From: a virus
Virus record (IMG/VR): IMGVR_UViG_3300044701_002728
Span: 1-20,001 of that record
Reading direction: 5' to 3' (one strand)
Length of the DNA stretch: 20,001 nucleotides
This document shows positions 6,446 to 12,023 of this stretch, piece after piece. Numbering within the stretch: position 1 is the stretch's first letter; each line of letters starts with the position of its first letter. The position numbers were made by a program, and so were the translations under genes. The notes under the pieces are model-generated. The model worked only from the letters and a program-made list of their open reading frames with translations, did no database searches and was not told the DNA's origin.

Positions 6446-6931
6446 TCAAACAACCTTCTTTTGGTTATCTAAAACAAACTTTAGTCTGTCCGCTGCGTAA
6501 CTTGCTGCCCAAGCGTTGGGTTTAACGATTGGTATAACATTACACGTGCCACGAATATATCCAGTGGCTTCTTGAATCACGCATGAAGAACCCTTAGATT
6601 GATCTGGTGATATATCCAGATGAATCTGCACATCTCTGTTTTCCAACACATCATGCAATTTCAAATATAATTCTGCGATCTTCATTGTTTCATTCATAAG
6701 GCGCATACGTGGACGATTTTTCTTTTGATCCCAGTCACGCTCTCTTTGGACTTCACCAAAGATTTTGCATCCATGCTTACCATCAATGTGTACTACAACA
6801 GCTAGAGTGTAATCCGCATACCAGTCATCACCGATAAGAAATCGTTCAGAGTCTGCACCGATGTAGATTTTGGTTTCGGGACTTTGCGCTTCAATGAACG
6901 TTTTTACTTCATCAATATTGATTTGTTTCAT
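6446..6931 (-). CDS. YkuK/DUF458-like RNase H-fold protein (161 aa)
   Basis: The pattern IGADSE (D27) in the first strand, an internal 'HLDISPDQSKGSS' (D106) and a C-terminal 'GYIRGTCNVIPIVKPNAWAASYAADR' match the DUF458/YkuK family, which is predicted to adopt an RNase H-like fold with acidic metal ligands. The activity of the family is, to my knowledge, unproven; a nuclease role is inferred. AGGG stands nine bases ahead of the ATG. It lies between tRNA-Gly(GCC) and the GIY-YIG gene and may be transcribed with the tRNAs. Confidence 0.78.
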   Translation of the reverse strand: MKQINIDEVKTFIEAQSPETKIYIGADSERFLIGDDWYADYTLAVVVHIDGKHGCKIFGEVQRERDWDQKKNRPRMRLMNETMKIAELYLKLHDVLENRDVQIHLDISPDQSKGSSCVIQEATGYIRGTCNVIPIVKPNAWAASYAADRLKFVLDNQKKVV

Positions 6932-6961
6932 GATTACACCCTAGTACCTCATTGAAAATTA

Positions 6962-7036
6962 TGGAGCGGGTGGCGGGAATCGAACCCGCAACTTGTCCTT
7001 GGCAAGGATATGTGTTACCATTAGCACCACACCCGC
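6962..7036 (-). tRNA. tRNA-Gly(GCC)
   Basis: Complete cloverleaf with acceptor GCGGGTG/CACCCGC, anticodon loop TTGCCAA, T-loop TTCGATT, discriminator T and encoded CCA. It is the last tRNA of the cluster in transcription order. Confidence 0.95.
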
Positions 7037-7137
7037 ATATTCGGCACCGACCATTTTAGTTTCCGGGGTTCGGTAGTCACACACCCTTAGTTCCGTTGTT
7101 CAGACGGGACATGCTCTTGCCTTCTTTTGCATGTTCT
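7037..7137 (-). other. Structured spacer between tRNA-Trp and tRNA-Gly
   Basis: A 101-base gap, longer than most spacers in the cluster. On the minus strand it can be closed by GGCA/TGCC around two inner helices, CCGT-7 nt-ACGG (extended by CCC/GGG) and ACCGA/TCGGT. It may be a decayed tRNA or a small RNA. An 11-codon ORF in it is not convincing. Confidence 0.3.
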
Positions 7138-7210
7138 TGGCATCCCTCGAGGGACTCGACCCCCACTTACAGTTTTGGAGAATGCAGTGCTGCCATTACA
7201 CCAGAGAGAT
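7138..7210 (-). tRNA. tRNA-Trp(CCA), with degenerate features
   Basis: Acceptor ATCTCTC/GAGGGAT, discriminator G as in bacterial tRNA-Trp, encoded CCA, anticodon loop CTCCAAA. Oddities: a T-C mismatch in the anticodon stem, another at the base of the T-stem, and G instead of T at the first T-loop position. It may be poorly functional. Confidence 0.8.
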
Positions 7211-7221
7211 ATTATTCTTTA

Positions 7222-7470
7222 TTACCACTTATAATAACCATCCCACACATTTGTTTTAACATCGCGTGGGTGTAGTTTTTCATGTTGTTTTAACAATTCG
7301 TAAATTGCGTTAAAAACATTCTGGTCCAATTTTTCTCTACCATTTCCAGTGTTGACCATCAATATATTGACATATTCACTAAAATATTGCGTACCCCAAA
7401 ACAATTCCATCTTTTCTGCAATATGTGGAGCTGTCTGTTGAATTAGTTGGAACTGTGCTGTATTTTTCAT
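7222..7470 (-). CDS. Conserved hypothetical phage protein (82 aa)
   Basis: Starts MKNTAQFQLIQQTAPHIAEKMELFWG. The layout 'APHIAEKMELFWGT..F..Y...L' recalls small proteins encoded near tRNAs or structural genes in several phages; no function known to me. It lies between tRNA-Gly(TCC) and tRNA-Trp. No Shine-Dalgarno is visible: the ATG comes 17 bases after the tRNA-Gly CCA, and the gap holds TATGGTATAAT, an extended -10 with no good -35. It may be translated from the processed 5' end left after tRNA maturation. Confidence 0.65.
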   Translation of the reverse strand: MKNTAQFQLIQQTAPHIAEKMELFWGTQYFSEYVNILMVNTGNGREKLDQNVFNAIYELLKQHEKLHPRDVKTNVWDGYYKW

Positions 7471-7486
7471 GATTATACCATAAAGT

Positions 7487-7561
7487 TGGAGCGGGTAGTC
7501 GGTAACGATCCGACTACTCAAGTTTGGAAGACTCGAATGTATCCATAAACACCTTACCCGC
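7487..7561 (-). tRNA. tRNA-Gly(TCC), odd T-loop
   Basis: Acceptor GCGGGTA/TACCCGC, anticodon loop CTTCCAA, discriminator T, encoded CCA. The T-loop reads ATCGTTA instead of TTCRANY, which would disturb the usual T54-A58 pair. Acceptor and T-stems are perfect. Confidence 0.85.
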
Positions 7562-7612
7562 GTATTCTACATCTCGTGACAATGGTGTTGCCAACATACA
7601 CTAACGAAATAC

Positions 7613-7686
7613 TGGTGCCCATACACAGAATCGAACTGCAAATTTCGGATTACTAAACCGATGTTATACCATTTAACTATATGGGC
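7613..7686 (-). tRNA. tRNA-Thr(AGT), A at wobble position
   Basis: All 74 positions fit a cloverleaf with acceptor GCCCATA/TATGGGC, discriminator A, CCA, and a D-arm identical to that of the Thr(TGT) copies. Loop TTAGTAA gives anticodon AGT; there is one T-T mismatch next to the loop. A34 outside Arg(ACG) is rare in bacteria. It probably arose from a Thr(TGT) copy. Confidence 0.85.
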
Positions 7687-7696
7687 AAACTAAACT

Positions 7697-7770
7697 TGGT
7701 GGAGGATGAGAGAATCGAACTCTCATAAACAGCTTGCAAAGCTGCCGTAATCCCATTATACTAATCCCCC
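7697..7770 (-). tRNA. tRNA-Ala(TGC)
   Basis: Acceptor GGGGGAT/ATCCTCC with a G-T wobble, anticodon loop TTTGCAA on a GCAGC/GCTGT stem, T-loop TTCGATT, discriminator A, encoded CCA. Confidence 0.92.
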
Positions 7771-7776
7771 ATAATA

Positions 7777-7851
7777 TGGCTCCGAGAGTAGGGATCGAAC
7801 CTACGACCAAAAGATTAACAGTCTTCTGCACTACCGCTGTGCTATCTCGGA
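7777..7851 (-). tRNA. tRNA-Asn(GTT)
   Basis: Acceptor TCCGAGA/TCTCGGA, anticodon loop CTGTTAA, T-arm GTAGG-TTCGATC-CCTAC, discriminator G, encoded CCA. Confidence 0.95.
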
Positions 7852-7858
7852 ATAAATC

Positions 7859-7943
7859 TGGTGCGGATGGTGAGACTCGAACTCACACGATTTTACTCGC
7901 TGGAACCTAAATCCAGTGCGGCTACCAATTACGCCACATCCGC
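7859..7943 (-). tRNA. tRNA-Leu(TAG)
   Basis: Type II tRNA with long variable arm; acceptor GCGGATG/CATCCGC, anticodon loop TTTAGGT on a CTGGA/TCCAG stem, discriminator A, encoded CCA. Confidence 0.94.
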
Positions 7944-7982
7944 GCTAAACTGTCTACTACTTATAAAACATTTATCATTCAA

Positions 7983-8059
7983 TGGTCGGAGTAGTAGGGA
8001 TCGAACCTACGACCTCATGGTCCCAAACCATGCGCACTACCAGGCTGTGCTATACTCCG
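7983..8059 (-). tRNA. tRNA-Pro(TGG)
   Basis: Acceptor CGGAGTA/TACTCCG, anticodon loop TTTGGGA on a CATGG/CCATG stem, T-loop TTCGATC, discriminator A, encoded CCA. Confidence 0.94.
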
Positions 8060-8062
8060 AGA

Positions 8063-8144
8063 AAACTTGGTGCCCCTTGATGGAATCGAACCAACGATTG
8101 ATGATTACAAGTCAACTGTTATACCATTTAACTAAAAGGGCAAT
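8063..8144. repeat. 82-bp perfect direct repeat, copy 1
   Basis: Contains tRNA-Thr(TGT) plus a few flanking bases and is identical to 8816-8897. The two copies bracket 671 bp holding tRNA-Met-like(CAT) and the SAM decarboxylase-like gene, so homologous recombination could delete or amplify this segment. Confidence 0.95.
8068..8141 (-). tRNA. tRNA-Thr(TGT), copy 1
   Basis: Acceptor GCCCTTT/AAGGGGC, anticodon loop CTTGTAA, T-loop TTCGATT, discriminator A, encoded CCA. Base-for-base identical to the copy at 8821-8894 and part of an 82-bp direct repeat. Confidence 0.95.
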
Positions 8145-8175
8145 CATTATTGAAAATACTGTTATAATATTCTCA

Positions 8176-8209
8176 ACAATGCTCTCTGTCCCTAAACAGA
8201 GAATATTGT
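8176..8209. other. Long hairpin in the spacer between two tRNAs
   Basis: CTCTGT-6 nt-ACAGAG with outer pairs ACAAT/ATTGT. On the plus strand it is followed by TCTTTTT, like a weak terminator against rightward transcription. On the minus strand it lies in the 225-base gap between tRNA-Met-like(CAT) and tRNA-Thr. The rest of this gap holds another perfect 7-bp stem, TATGCGA/TCGCATA (8247-8278 area), and no gene I can support. Confidence 0.4.
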
Positions 8210-8366
8210 GTCTTTTTAATATTGGACGACGATCCTCAGGTCTAGAAGTCCGTATGCGAAGTCCACCATCACTCGCATATTTTTAATGATAGGGCTTTCA
8301 CCTACCTCGCGGAAGTGTGGATAACTGAATAGGGATGATCAGTCATAGCCATCGCGGGACTAATTT

Positions 8367-8440
8367 TGGTTGCGGAGGGCGGAGTCGAACCACCAACTGA
8401 AGCATATGAAACTTCTGAGATACCGTTTCTCTACCCCGCT
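8367..8440 (-). tRNA. tRNA with CAT anticodon, partly initiator-like
   Basis: A 74-base cloverleaf: D-stem GAGA/TCTC, anticodon loop TTCATAT, T-arm GGTGG-TTCGACT-CCGCC, discriminator A, encoded CCA. Position 1 (A) faces A at 72, a mismatch, and the D-stem has A11-T24; both are features of bacterial initiator tRNA. The anticodon stem GAAGT/GCTTC lacks the three G-C pairs of initiators. It may be Met, initiator-like Met or, after lysidine modification, Ile(CAT). Confidence 0.88.
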
Positions 8441-8441
8441 A

Positions 8442-8801
8442 TCAATCTGCATTTCTGGTGATAAAATTCATTCTCATCTTTTTAGCACCAAAAAATTCTT
8501 GTACTGTTCGTTTCACTACATCAGCTTCAAACTCTTTACAACTAAACACATCAATATATATGTGCCCATGATGATCAATAAAATGTCCTGTTATACATGA
8601 TGTAGTAATCAATTGCATCAAACTATACCCTTCTTTACCTTCATCGCCTGGGCATAAAAATTCAATGATAGGTTCACCATGCGCAACCATATCGATTCTT
8701 TGAATCAGCACTTTAACGAAATTATAAATGTTTTGCTTGTCTTTCATTGAGTCAACATCACACTCAGAACAATCAAGCATTAAGTGGTATCCCCAGTACA
8801 T
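8442..8801 (-). CDS. S-adenosylmethionine decarboxylase-like protein (119 aa)
   Basis: Resembles the prokaryotic SpeD proenzyme, which cleaves itself before a serine to form a pyruvoyl cofactor and decarboxylates SAM for spermidine synthesis. The segment 'TTSCITGHF ... YIDVFSC' places S68, H73 and C88 with the same spacing as S63, H68 and C83 of Thermotoga SpeD: processing serine, processing histidine and catalytic cysteine. HLMLDCSEC near the N-terminus and a FFGAKKM C-terminus also fit. The protein is complete and near normal SpeD length. AAGGA stands five bases before the ATG. It sits among tRNAs, between two identical tRNA-Thr copies. Polyamine supply for DNA packaging or translation, or SAM depletion against host methylation defences, are possible roles. 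Confidence 0.8.
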   Translation of the reverse strand: MYWGYHLMLDCSECDVDSMKDKQNIYNFVKVLIQRIDMVAHGEPIIEFLCPGDEGKEGYSLMQLITTSCITGHFIDHHGHIYIDVFSCKEFEADVVKRTVQEFFGAKKMRMNFITRNAD

Positions 8802-8815
8802 AATTTCCTTTCAAT

Positions 8816-8897
8816 AAACTTGGTGCCCCTTGATGGAATCGAACCAACGATTGATGATTACAAGTCAACTGTTATACCATTTAACTAAAAGGGCAAT
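8816..8897. repeat. 82-bp perfect direct repeat, copy 2
   Basis: Identical to 8063-8144, same orientation. It carries the second tRNA-Thr(TGT). The perfect identity over tRNA and flanks points to recent duplication or ongoing gene conversion. Confidence 0.95.
8821..8894 (-). tRNA. tRNA-Thr(TGT), copy 2
   Basis: Identical in all 74 bases to 8068-8141: anticodon loop CTTGTAA, discriminator A, encoded CCA. Confidence 0.95.
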
Positions 8898-8967
8898 ACT
8901 AAACAAGATTCGCTATGTTTTCAATAACAGTGAAAATTTTTAAATTGCTGAAAGAACCCTAAAAACT

Positions 8968-9042
8968 TGGCGACCTGGCGGGGAATCGAACCCCGATAAT
9001 CGGATAGACAATCCGAAGTAATAACCTTTATACGACCAAGCC
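8968..9042 (-). tRNA. tRNA-Asp(GTC)
   Basis: Acceptor GGCTTGG/CCAGGTC with two G-T wobbles, anticodon loop TTGTCTA on a CGGAT-type stem, T-arm CGGGG-TTCGATT-CCCCG, discriminator G as in bacterial tRNA-Asp, encoded CCA. Confidence 0.93.
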
Positions 9043-9048
9043 ATAAAT

Positions 9049-9133
9049 TGGTGGAGATGATAGGATTCGAACCTATTAGTCCTAAGAAACTGATTTACAG
9101 TCAGCCGCCACCCTCCAACTTAGCCGCATCTCC
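9049..9133 (-). tRNA. tRNA-Tyr(GTA)
   Basis: Type II tRNA with long variable arm; acceptor GGAGATG/CATCTCC, anticodon loop CTGTAAA, T-loop TTCGAAT, discriminator A, encoded CCA. Confidence 0.94.
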
Positions 9134-9302
9134 GAAAAAGGGGCAGTTGTTTTTAGAGTATCTGCCAAACTCATTAGTGGGAAGAACACAACTGCGCGTA
9201 TTCTTCAATGCCACTTGTTTATGCCACACGCGTCAGATTCGACTGCCGACTTAGAGTGGTCTTATGAGATAAACAAAAACTTCAAACAACCTAACAAACA
9301 TA

Positions 9303-9331
9303 ATTATACACGAAGCATACAATTAAGTCAA
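9303..9331 (-). promoter_or_regulatory. Sigma70 promoter inside the tRNA cluster
   Basis: TTGACT, 17 bp, TATAAT with TGT before the -10, located just after tRNA-Cys and driving tRNA-Tyr and those beyond. The leader between about 9296 and 9134 has a tRNA-like outline (GTTTAT/ATAAAC ends, a GTCGG...CTGAC helix with TCGAAT in its loop) that does not fold as a true tRNA. Confidence 0.85.
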
Positions 9332-9339
9332 CAACTTTC

Positions 9340-9414
9340 TGGAGCACAGAGCGAGAATCGAACTCGCGAACAACAGTTTTGCAGACTGCGACATTACCAT
9401 TCTGTCATCTGTGC
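9340..9414 (-). tRNA. tRNA-Cys(GCA)
   Basis: Acceptor GCACAGA/TCTGTGC, anticodon loop CTGCAAA on a GCAGT/ACTGT stem, discriminator T (the Cys identity base), encoded CCA. Confidence 0.95.
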
Positions 9415-9420
9415 ATATCT

Positions 9421-9495
9421 TGGTGCGCCGAGTAGGAATTGAACCTACACTCCCAGAATTATGAGTTCTTCGCTTTACCATTAAGCTATCGGCGC
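9421..9495 (-). tRNA. tRNA-Met(CAT), elongator-like
   Basis: Acceptor GCGCCGA/TCGGCGC fully paired, anticodon loop CTCATAA, T-loop TTCAATT, discriminator A, encoded CCA. There is one A-G mismatch at the base of the anticodon stem. Met or Ile(CAT) cannot be separated by eye. Confidence 0.9.
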
Positions 9496-9510
9496 AATTC
9501 ATATCATAAC

Positions 9511-9586
9511 TGGCACGGCTGGAGAGATTCGAACTCCCGACCTATTGGGTAGAAGCCAACTGCTCTGTCCACTGAGCTACAGCCGT
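9511..9586 (-). tRNA. tRNA-Arg(TCT)
   Basis: Acceptor ACGGCTG/CAGCCGT, anticodon loop CTTCTAC, T-loop TTCGAAT, discriminator G, encoded CCA. It decodes AGA/AGG, rare in many enterobacterial hosts. Confidence 0.94.
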
Positions 9587-9601
9587 ATATTCAATACCGC
9601 A

Positions 9602-9796
9602 TCAAGGTTGTTCTGGTTTCCATCCATACTGTTCAGCAAATTTCTCAGCGGATCGCCGATAGCTATATTCTCGCACAATTGTTGTCACATAGCATTCACT
9701 TTGACGTATAGTGTCGAACTTTAGTTCGCGCACAATAACTACGAACTTAGGGTATGCGGTAGTCGCCAGTCGAATGTGTGCTGTGAACTTTTCCAT
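9602..9796 (-). CDS. Hypothetical protein (64 aa)
   Basis: Starts MEKFTAHIRL; GGAG stands six bases before the ATG. Alternating hydrophobic/polar residues suggest beta strands in the first half and a helix at the C-terminus (RRSAEKFAEQYGW). A small RNA- or DNA-binding fold is possible but not shown. It has its own consensus promoter 60 bases upstream and reads into tRNA-Arg. Confidence 0.65.
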   Translation of the reverse strand: MEKFTAHIRLATTAYPKFVVIVRELKFDTIRQSECYVTTIVREYSYRRSAEKFAEQYGWKPEQP

Positions 9797-9855
9797 CGCG
9801 AACTCCTTTGCGTGTATCTAGTTATAACGTGTTTTGATTAACTATCATAAGACAT

Positions 9856-9884
9856 ATTATACTTCAATTATGTATATAAGTCAA
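9856..9884 (-). promoter_or_regulatory. Sigma70 promoter
   Basis: TTGACT, 17 bp, TATAAT, lying between the metallopeptidase gene and the 64-aa gene, and reading on into tRNA-Arg, tRNA-Met and tRNA-Cys. Confidence 0.88.
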
Positions 9885-9923
9885 GCATTATTTTTGCTGG
9901 ATTTAATATAACTTCAACAGGAA

Positions 9924-10292
9924 TCAATGCCGCAACATATCTAAAATTTGGTTTTCAGAATATTTCGTTATATTATACTTAGAAGCAATCATCTTCGCCA
10001 TCCAAGGAAACGCATCATAATTATAGTAAGATGCTTGAACCTTATATGCTTCTATCTCGCAGTTTAACCTATATGTCTCAGAACACATATACCAAATTCC
10101 GTGCGTTCCGAGAGTTCTATACCACTGCTTGACGTGCGTCAATTCATGCTGAAACAATCCTTCGTCCACACCTTCATATTTCGGACGAATGCGAACATAA
10201 GGTCCATTCACGATTCCACCGAATCCATTTTTAATATTATCTGTATAGTGCACTAGCGCAGGAAGAATTTTGTATACAAAAGTCAATTTCAT
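9924..10292 (-). CDS. Putative zinc metallopeptidase-like protein (122 aa)
   Basis: The motif H49-E-L-T-H53 within 'FQHELTHVKQWYRTLG' is a classic HExxH zinc site; E79 or E82 in 'LNCEIEAYKVQ' could be the third ligand. This resembles short phage and bacterial metallopeptidase domains (DUF4157-like pattern HELTHVxQ). The substrate is unknown. The ATG at 10292 is chosen over an in-frame GTG at 10304, where a MIAN extension would precede it; neither has a strong ribosome site. It follows tRNA-Leu(TAA) closely and is probably expressed from the promoter upstream of that tRNA. Confidence 0.72.
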   Translation of the reverse strand: MKLTFVYKILPALVHYTDNIKNGFGGIVNGPYVRIRPKYEGVDEGLFQHELTHVKQWYRTLGTHGIWYMCSETYRLNCEIEAYKVQASYYNYDAFPWMAKMIASKYNITKYSENQILDMLRH

Positions 10293-10314
10293 ATTCGCTA
10301 TCACTTTCTTTAAC

Positions 10315-10398
10315 TGGTGCGAGTGGAGGGACTCGAACCCTCAAGCCTTGCGGCGGCAGATTTTAAGTCTGCTGTGTATACCGTTCCACCACACTCGC
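10315..10398 (-). tRNA. tRNA-Leu(TAA)
   Basis: Type II tRNA; acceptor GCGAGTG/CACTCGC, anticodon loop CTTAAAA on a CAGA-type stem, long variable arm, T-loop TTCGAGT, discriminator A, encoded CCA. Confidence 0.94.
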
Positions 10399-10407
10399 GT
10401 CTAAACT

Positions 10408-10436
10408 ATTATACCACATTTATTCTTGCATGTCAA
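10408..10436 (-). promoter_or_regulatory. Perfect-consensus sigma70 promoter before tRNA-Leu
   Basis: TTGACA, 17 bp, TATAAT with TGG before the -10: full consensus in both hexamers. Transcription would begin within a few bases of the mature tRNA-Leu 5' end, so little 5' trimming is needed. Confidence 0.92.
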
Positions 10437-10474
10437 CAAATATTTTCACAACAGACGTTCAAGGATGAATTATA

Positions 10475-11230
10475 TTAATTACCATCCCATGTTTTATACC
10501 ATTTCCAAAAGGCTCTTTGCATGGTGTCATCAGTTTCCCATGGAATACTGGGATCGAGTATACCCCTTCCCCAGACTTCCCATGGAATACTCCAACCCAT
10601 CATACCACCCTTCCAGCTACCGGCTCTTTCTCCCAGTTCAACATCAGAATCACAATTTACGACACGTTGCTTTAGGTTTGGCCAAGGTAACCATTTAAAC
10701 CATCTCCATCTCCACTCTCGTTCTTCTCCAGTCAAACGAATTTTGGCAATCTGTTTTCTACCATCTTTAGTGTGCCGCGTCAGAGTGATAAATTTTGCAA
10801 CAAGAACTTGAACTTCATCTTGACGATTACTGTGTTTTTCAAACACATCATACCAGGTTATCTCGCGTTTCTTTTGTGCTGGTGTGCGCATCGGATATTT
10901 ATTTCTATGATAAACCTCACCGTTTGGATATAACAGATCATGCCTTACGATCTCCCATTTCCATGGCATATTAATATTAAATGATCGGTCAGCACCATAC
11001 GATAGCCAAATAATAGAATCATGAAATGATACACCGTAACGCGGCGCTTGTGTTTCAAAATCTTTCCATGGTTTGGTTCTCCATAGATTAATGGAAATAT
11101 AGAATCGCCAAAAAGCGAATACTAATCTAACACAGTATTCATCCCATCCATCAGATGGCCATTGCAACTGTATCATGTACAATCTATATTCTGAGAATAT
11201 AATCTCACCCCAGGCTTTGCGTATATTCAT
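10475..11230 (-). CDS. Tryptophan-rich conserved phage protein (251 aa)
   Basis: By my count 23 of 251 residues are Trp (about 9%), often as W-x-W pairs (EWRWRWFKWLPWP, MPWKWE, FWKWYKTW). Conserved-looking blocks include 'RHDLLYPNGEVYHR', 'KKREITWYDVFEKH' and 'ELGERAGSWKGGMMGWS'. Proteins with the same 'LPWPNLKQR...GERAGSWKGG' pattern occur in several phages, as far as I recall, with unknown function. GGAG stands four bases ahead of the ATG. It has its own promoter between it and tRNA-Ser(GCT). The phage also encodes a tRNA-Trp. Confidence 0.75.
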   Translation of the reverse strand: MNIRKAWGEIIFSEYRLYMIQLQWPSDGWDEYCVRLVFAFWRFYISINLWRTKPWKDFETQAPRYGVSFHDSIIWLSYGADRSFNINMPWKWEIVRHDLLYPNGEVYHRNKYPMRTPAQKKREITWYDVFEKHSNRQDEVQVLVAKFITLTRHTKDGRKQIAKIRLTGEEREWRWRWFKWLPWPNLKQRVVNCDSDVELGERAGSWKGGMMGWSIPWEVWGRGILDPSIPWETDDTMQRAFWKWYKTWDGN

Positions 11231-11262
11231 GGCGCTCCAATAAAATAATTATTCACACACTC

Positions 11263-11291
11263 GTTATATTAAATTATGCGAGCGTTTGCAA
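11263..11291 (-). promoter_or_regulatory. Sigma70-like promoter for the Trp-rich gene
   Basis: TTGCAA, 17 bp, TATAAC. The -35 begins two bases after the CCA of tRNA-Ser(GCT). A CATAAT also occurs in the spacer but at the wrong distance. Confidence 0.65.
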
Positions 11292-11292
11292 C

Positions 11293-11385
11293 TGGCGGTG
11301 AGTGTGGGATTCGAACCCACGAGCCATTGTTTAGATGACTAACACCTTAGCAGGGTGCCGATTTCAGCCACTCATCCAACTCACC
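11293..11385 (-). tRNA. tRNA-Ser(GCT)
   Basis: Type II tRNA of 93 bases; acceptor GGTGAGT/ACTCACC, anticodon loop CTGCTAA on a CACC/GGTG stem, long variable arm, T-loop TTCGAAT, discriminator G, encoded CCA. Confidence 0.95.
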
Positions 11386-11404
11386 AATTTCTTTTCTTCT
11401 AAAA

Positions 11405-11439
11405 ATGAATCCGCTGCATTACCATCCTGCCCACTCTCC
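11405..11439 (-). pseudogene. Possible tRNA 5'-half remnant
   Basis: Directly after the phosphoesterase stop, the minus strand reads like the 5' half of a tRNA: GGAGAGT, a D-arm-like GCA...TGC with GG in the loop (GCAGGATGGTAATGC), then AGCGGATTCAT. No matching 3' acceptor or T-arm follows before tRNA-Ser(GCT). I read it as a truncated tRNA. Confidence 0.4.
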
Positions 11440-11443
11440 TAAA

Positions 11444-12023
11444 TCACATCGCTGGACCATTACCGTTACGGAATCCAACTTCTCCACCTTCGTCTTTGAT
11501 TCGTTTAAGAACGTCTTCAAAAATAATTGGTCGATAATCAGTTTGTTCAACGCAGACGCAATGATATCTAGTATCAATAACATGACCACCATAACCGTCG
11601 TCTTTCATGACTCTTTGATAGTGTAAGTGTCCATGAATATTGACACCAAAACGACCAAGAGAATCTGGATGCAACGGTATGTGAGAAAGAATCATACCAT
11701 TCATCACATGATATGCGCGAAGTTCTCTAAAGTATTCACGATATTCATCGTCTTTAAAGATGTCATGGTTACCGCGAATTAAAACTTTATCACCGTTCAA
11801 ACGTTTCATGACACCCAATGCTTTACGGTTAATCACTACATCACCCAAGTGATAAACTTTGTCATTCGGCTTCACGGTTTCGTTCCAAACTTTTACCATG
11901 TATTCATCCATCTCATCTGGATCTGTCCATGGTCTTAATTTTGTTACACCATCATCACGAGTAAATCTGCATACGCCAGCGTGACCGAAAGTGTGTGTCA
12001 GATACCAGAAATACTGATGGCAT
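11444..12023 (-). CDS. Calcineurin-like metallophosphoesterase, interrupted by a 1-base frameshift
   Basis: A two-metal phosphoesterase; substrates of small phage members are unknown. The ATG at 12023 follows AGGAGGA and encodes MPSVFLVSDTHF, holding the first metal motif DxH. After TTT at 11988-11990 one extra C (11987) moves the frame; the next frame continues GHAGVCRFTRDDG and then HLGDVV, RGNHD and GHLHY, the remaining metal motifs. Read across the shift the protein has 192 aa. Without a shift, translation stops after 22 codons, and an internal ATG at 11911 would give a 155-aa product lacking DxH. The first 26 bases overlap the end of the HNH gene. Either a +1 recoding site or a broken gene. 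Confidence 0.7.

Noticed and set aside
7861-8286. Plus-strand ORF of 141 codons
   Set aside because: It runs through tRNA-Leu, tRNA-Pro and tRNA-Thr on the other strand; its composition is the reverse complement of tRNA genes.
9134-9296. Another tRNA in the spacer downstream of tRNA-Cys
   Set aside because: A T-arm-like piece is present, but stem lengths and loop sizes do not fit a cloverleaf.
9048-9442. Plus-strand ORFs across tRNA-Tyr and tRNA-Cys
   Set aside because: Shadows of tRNA genes and of a promoter region on the minus strand.
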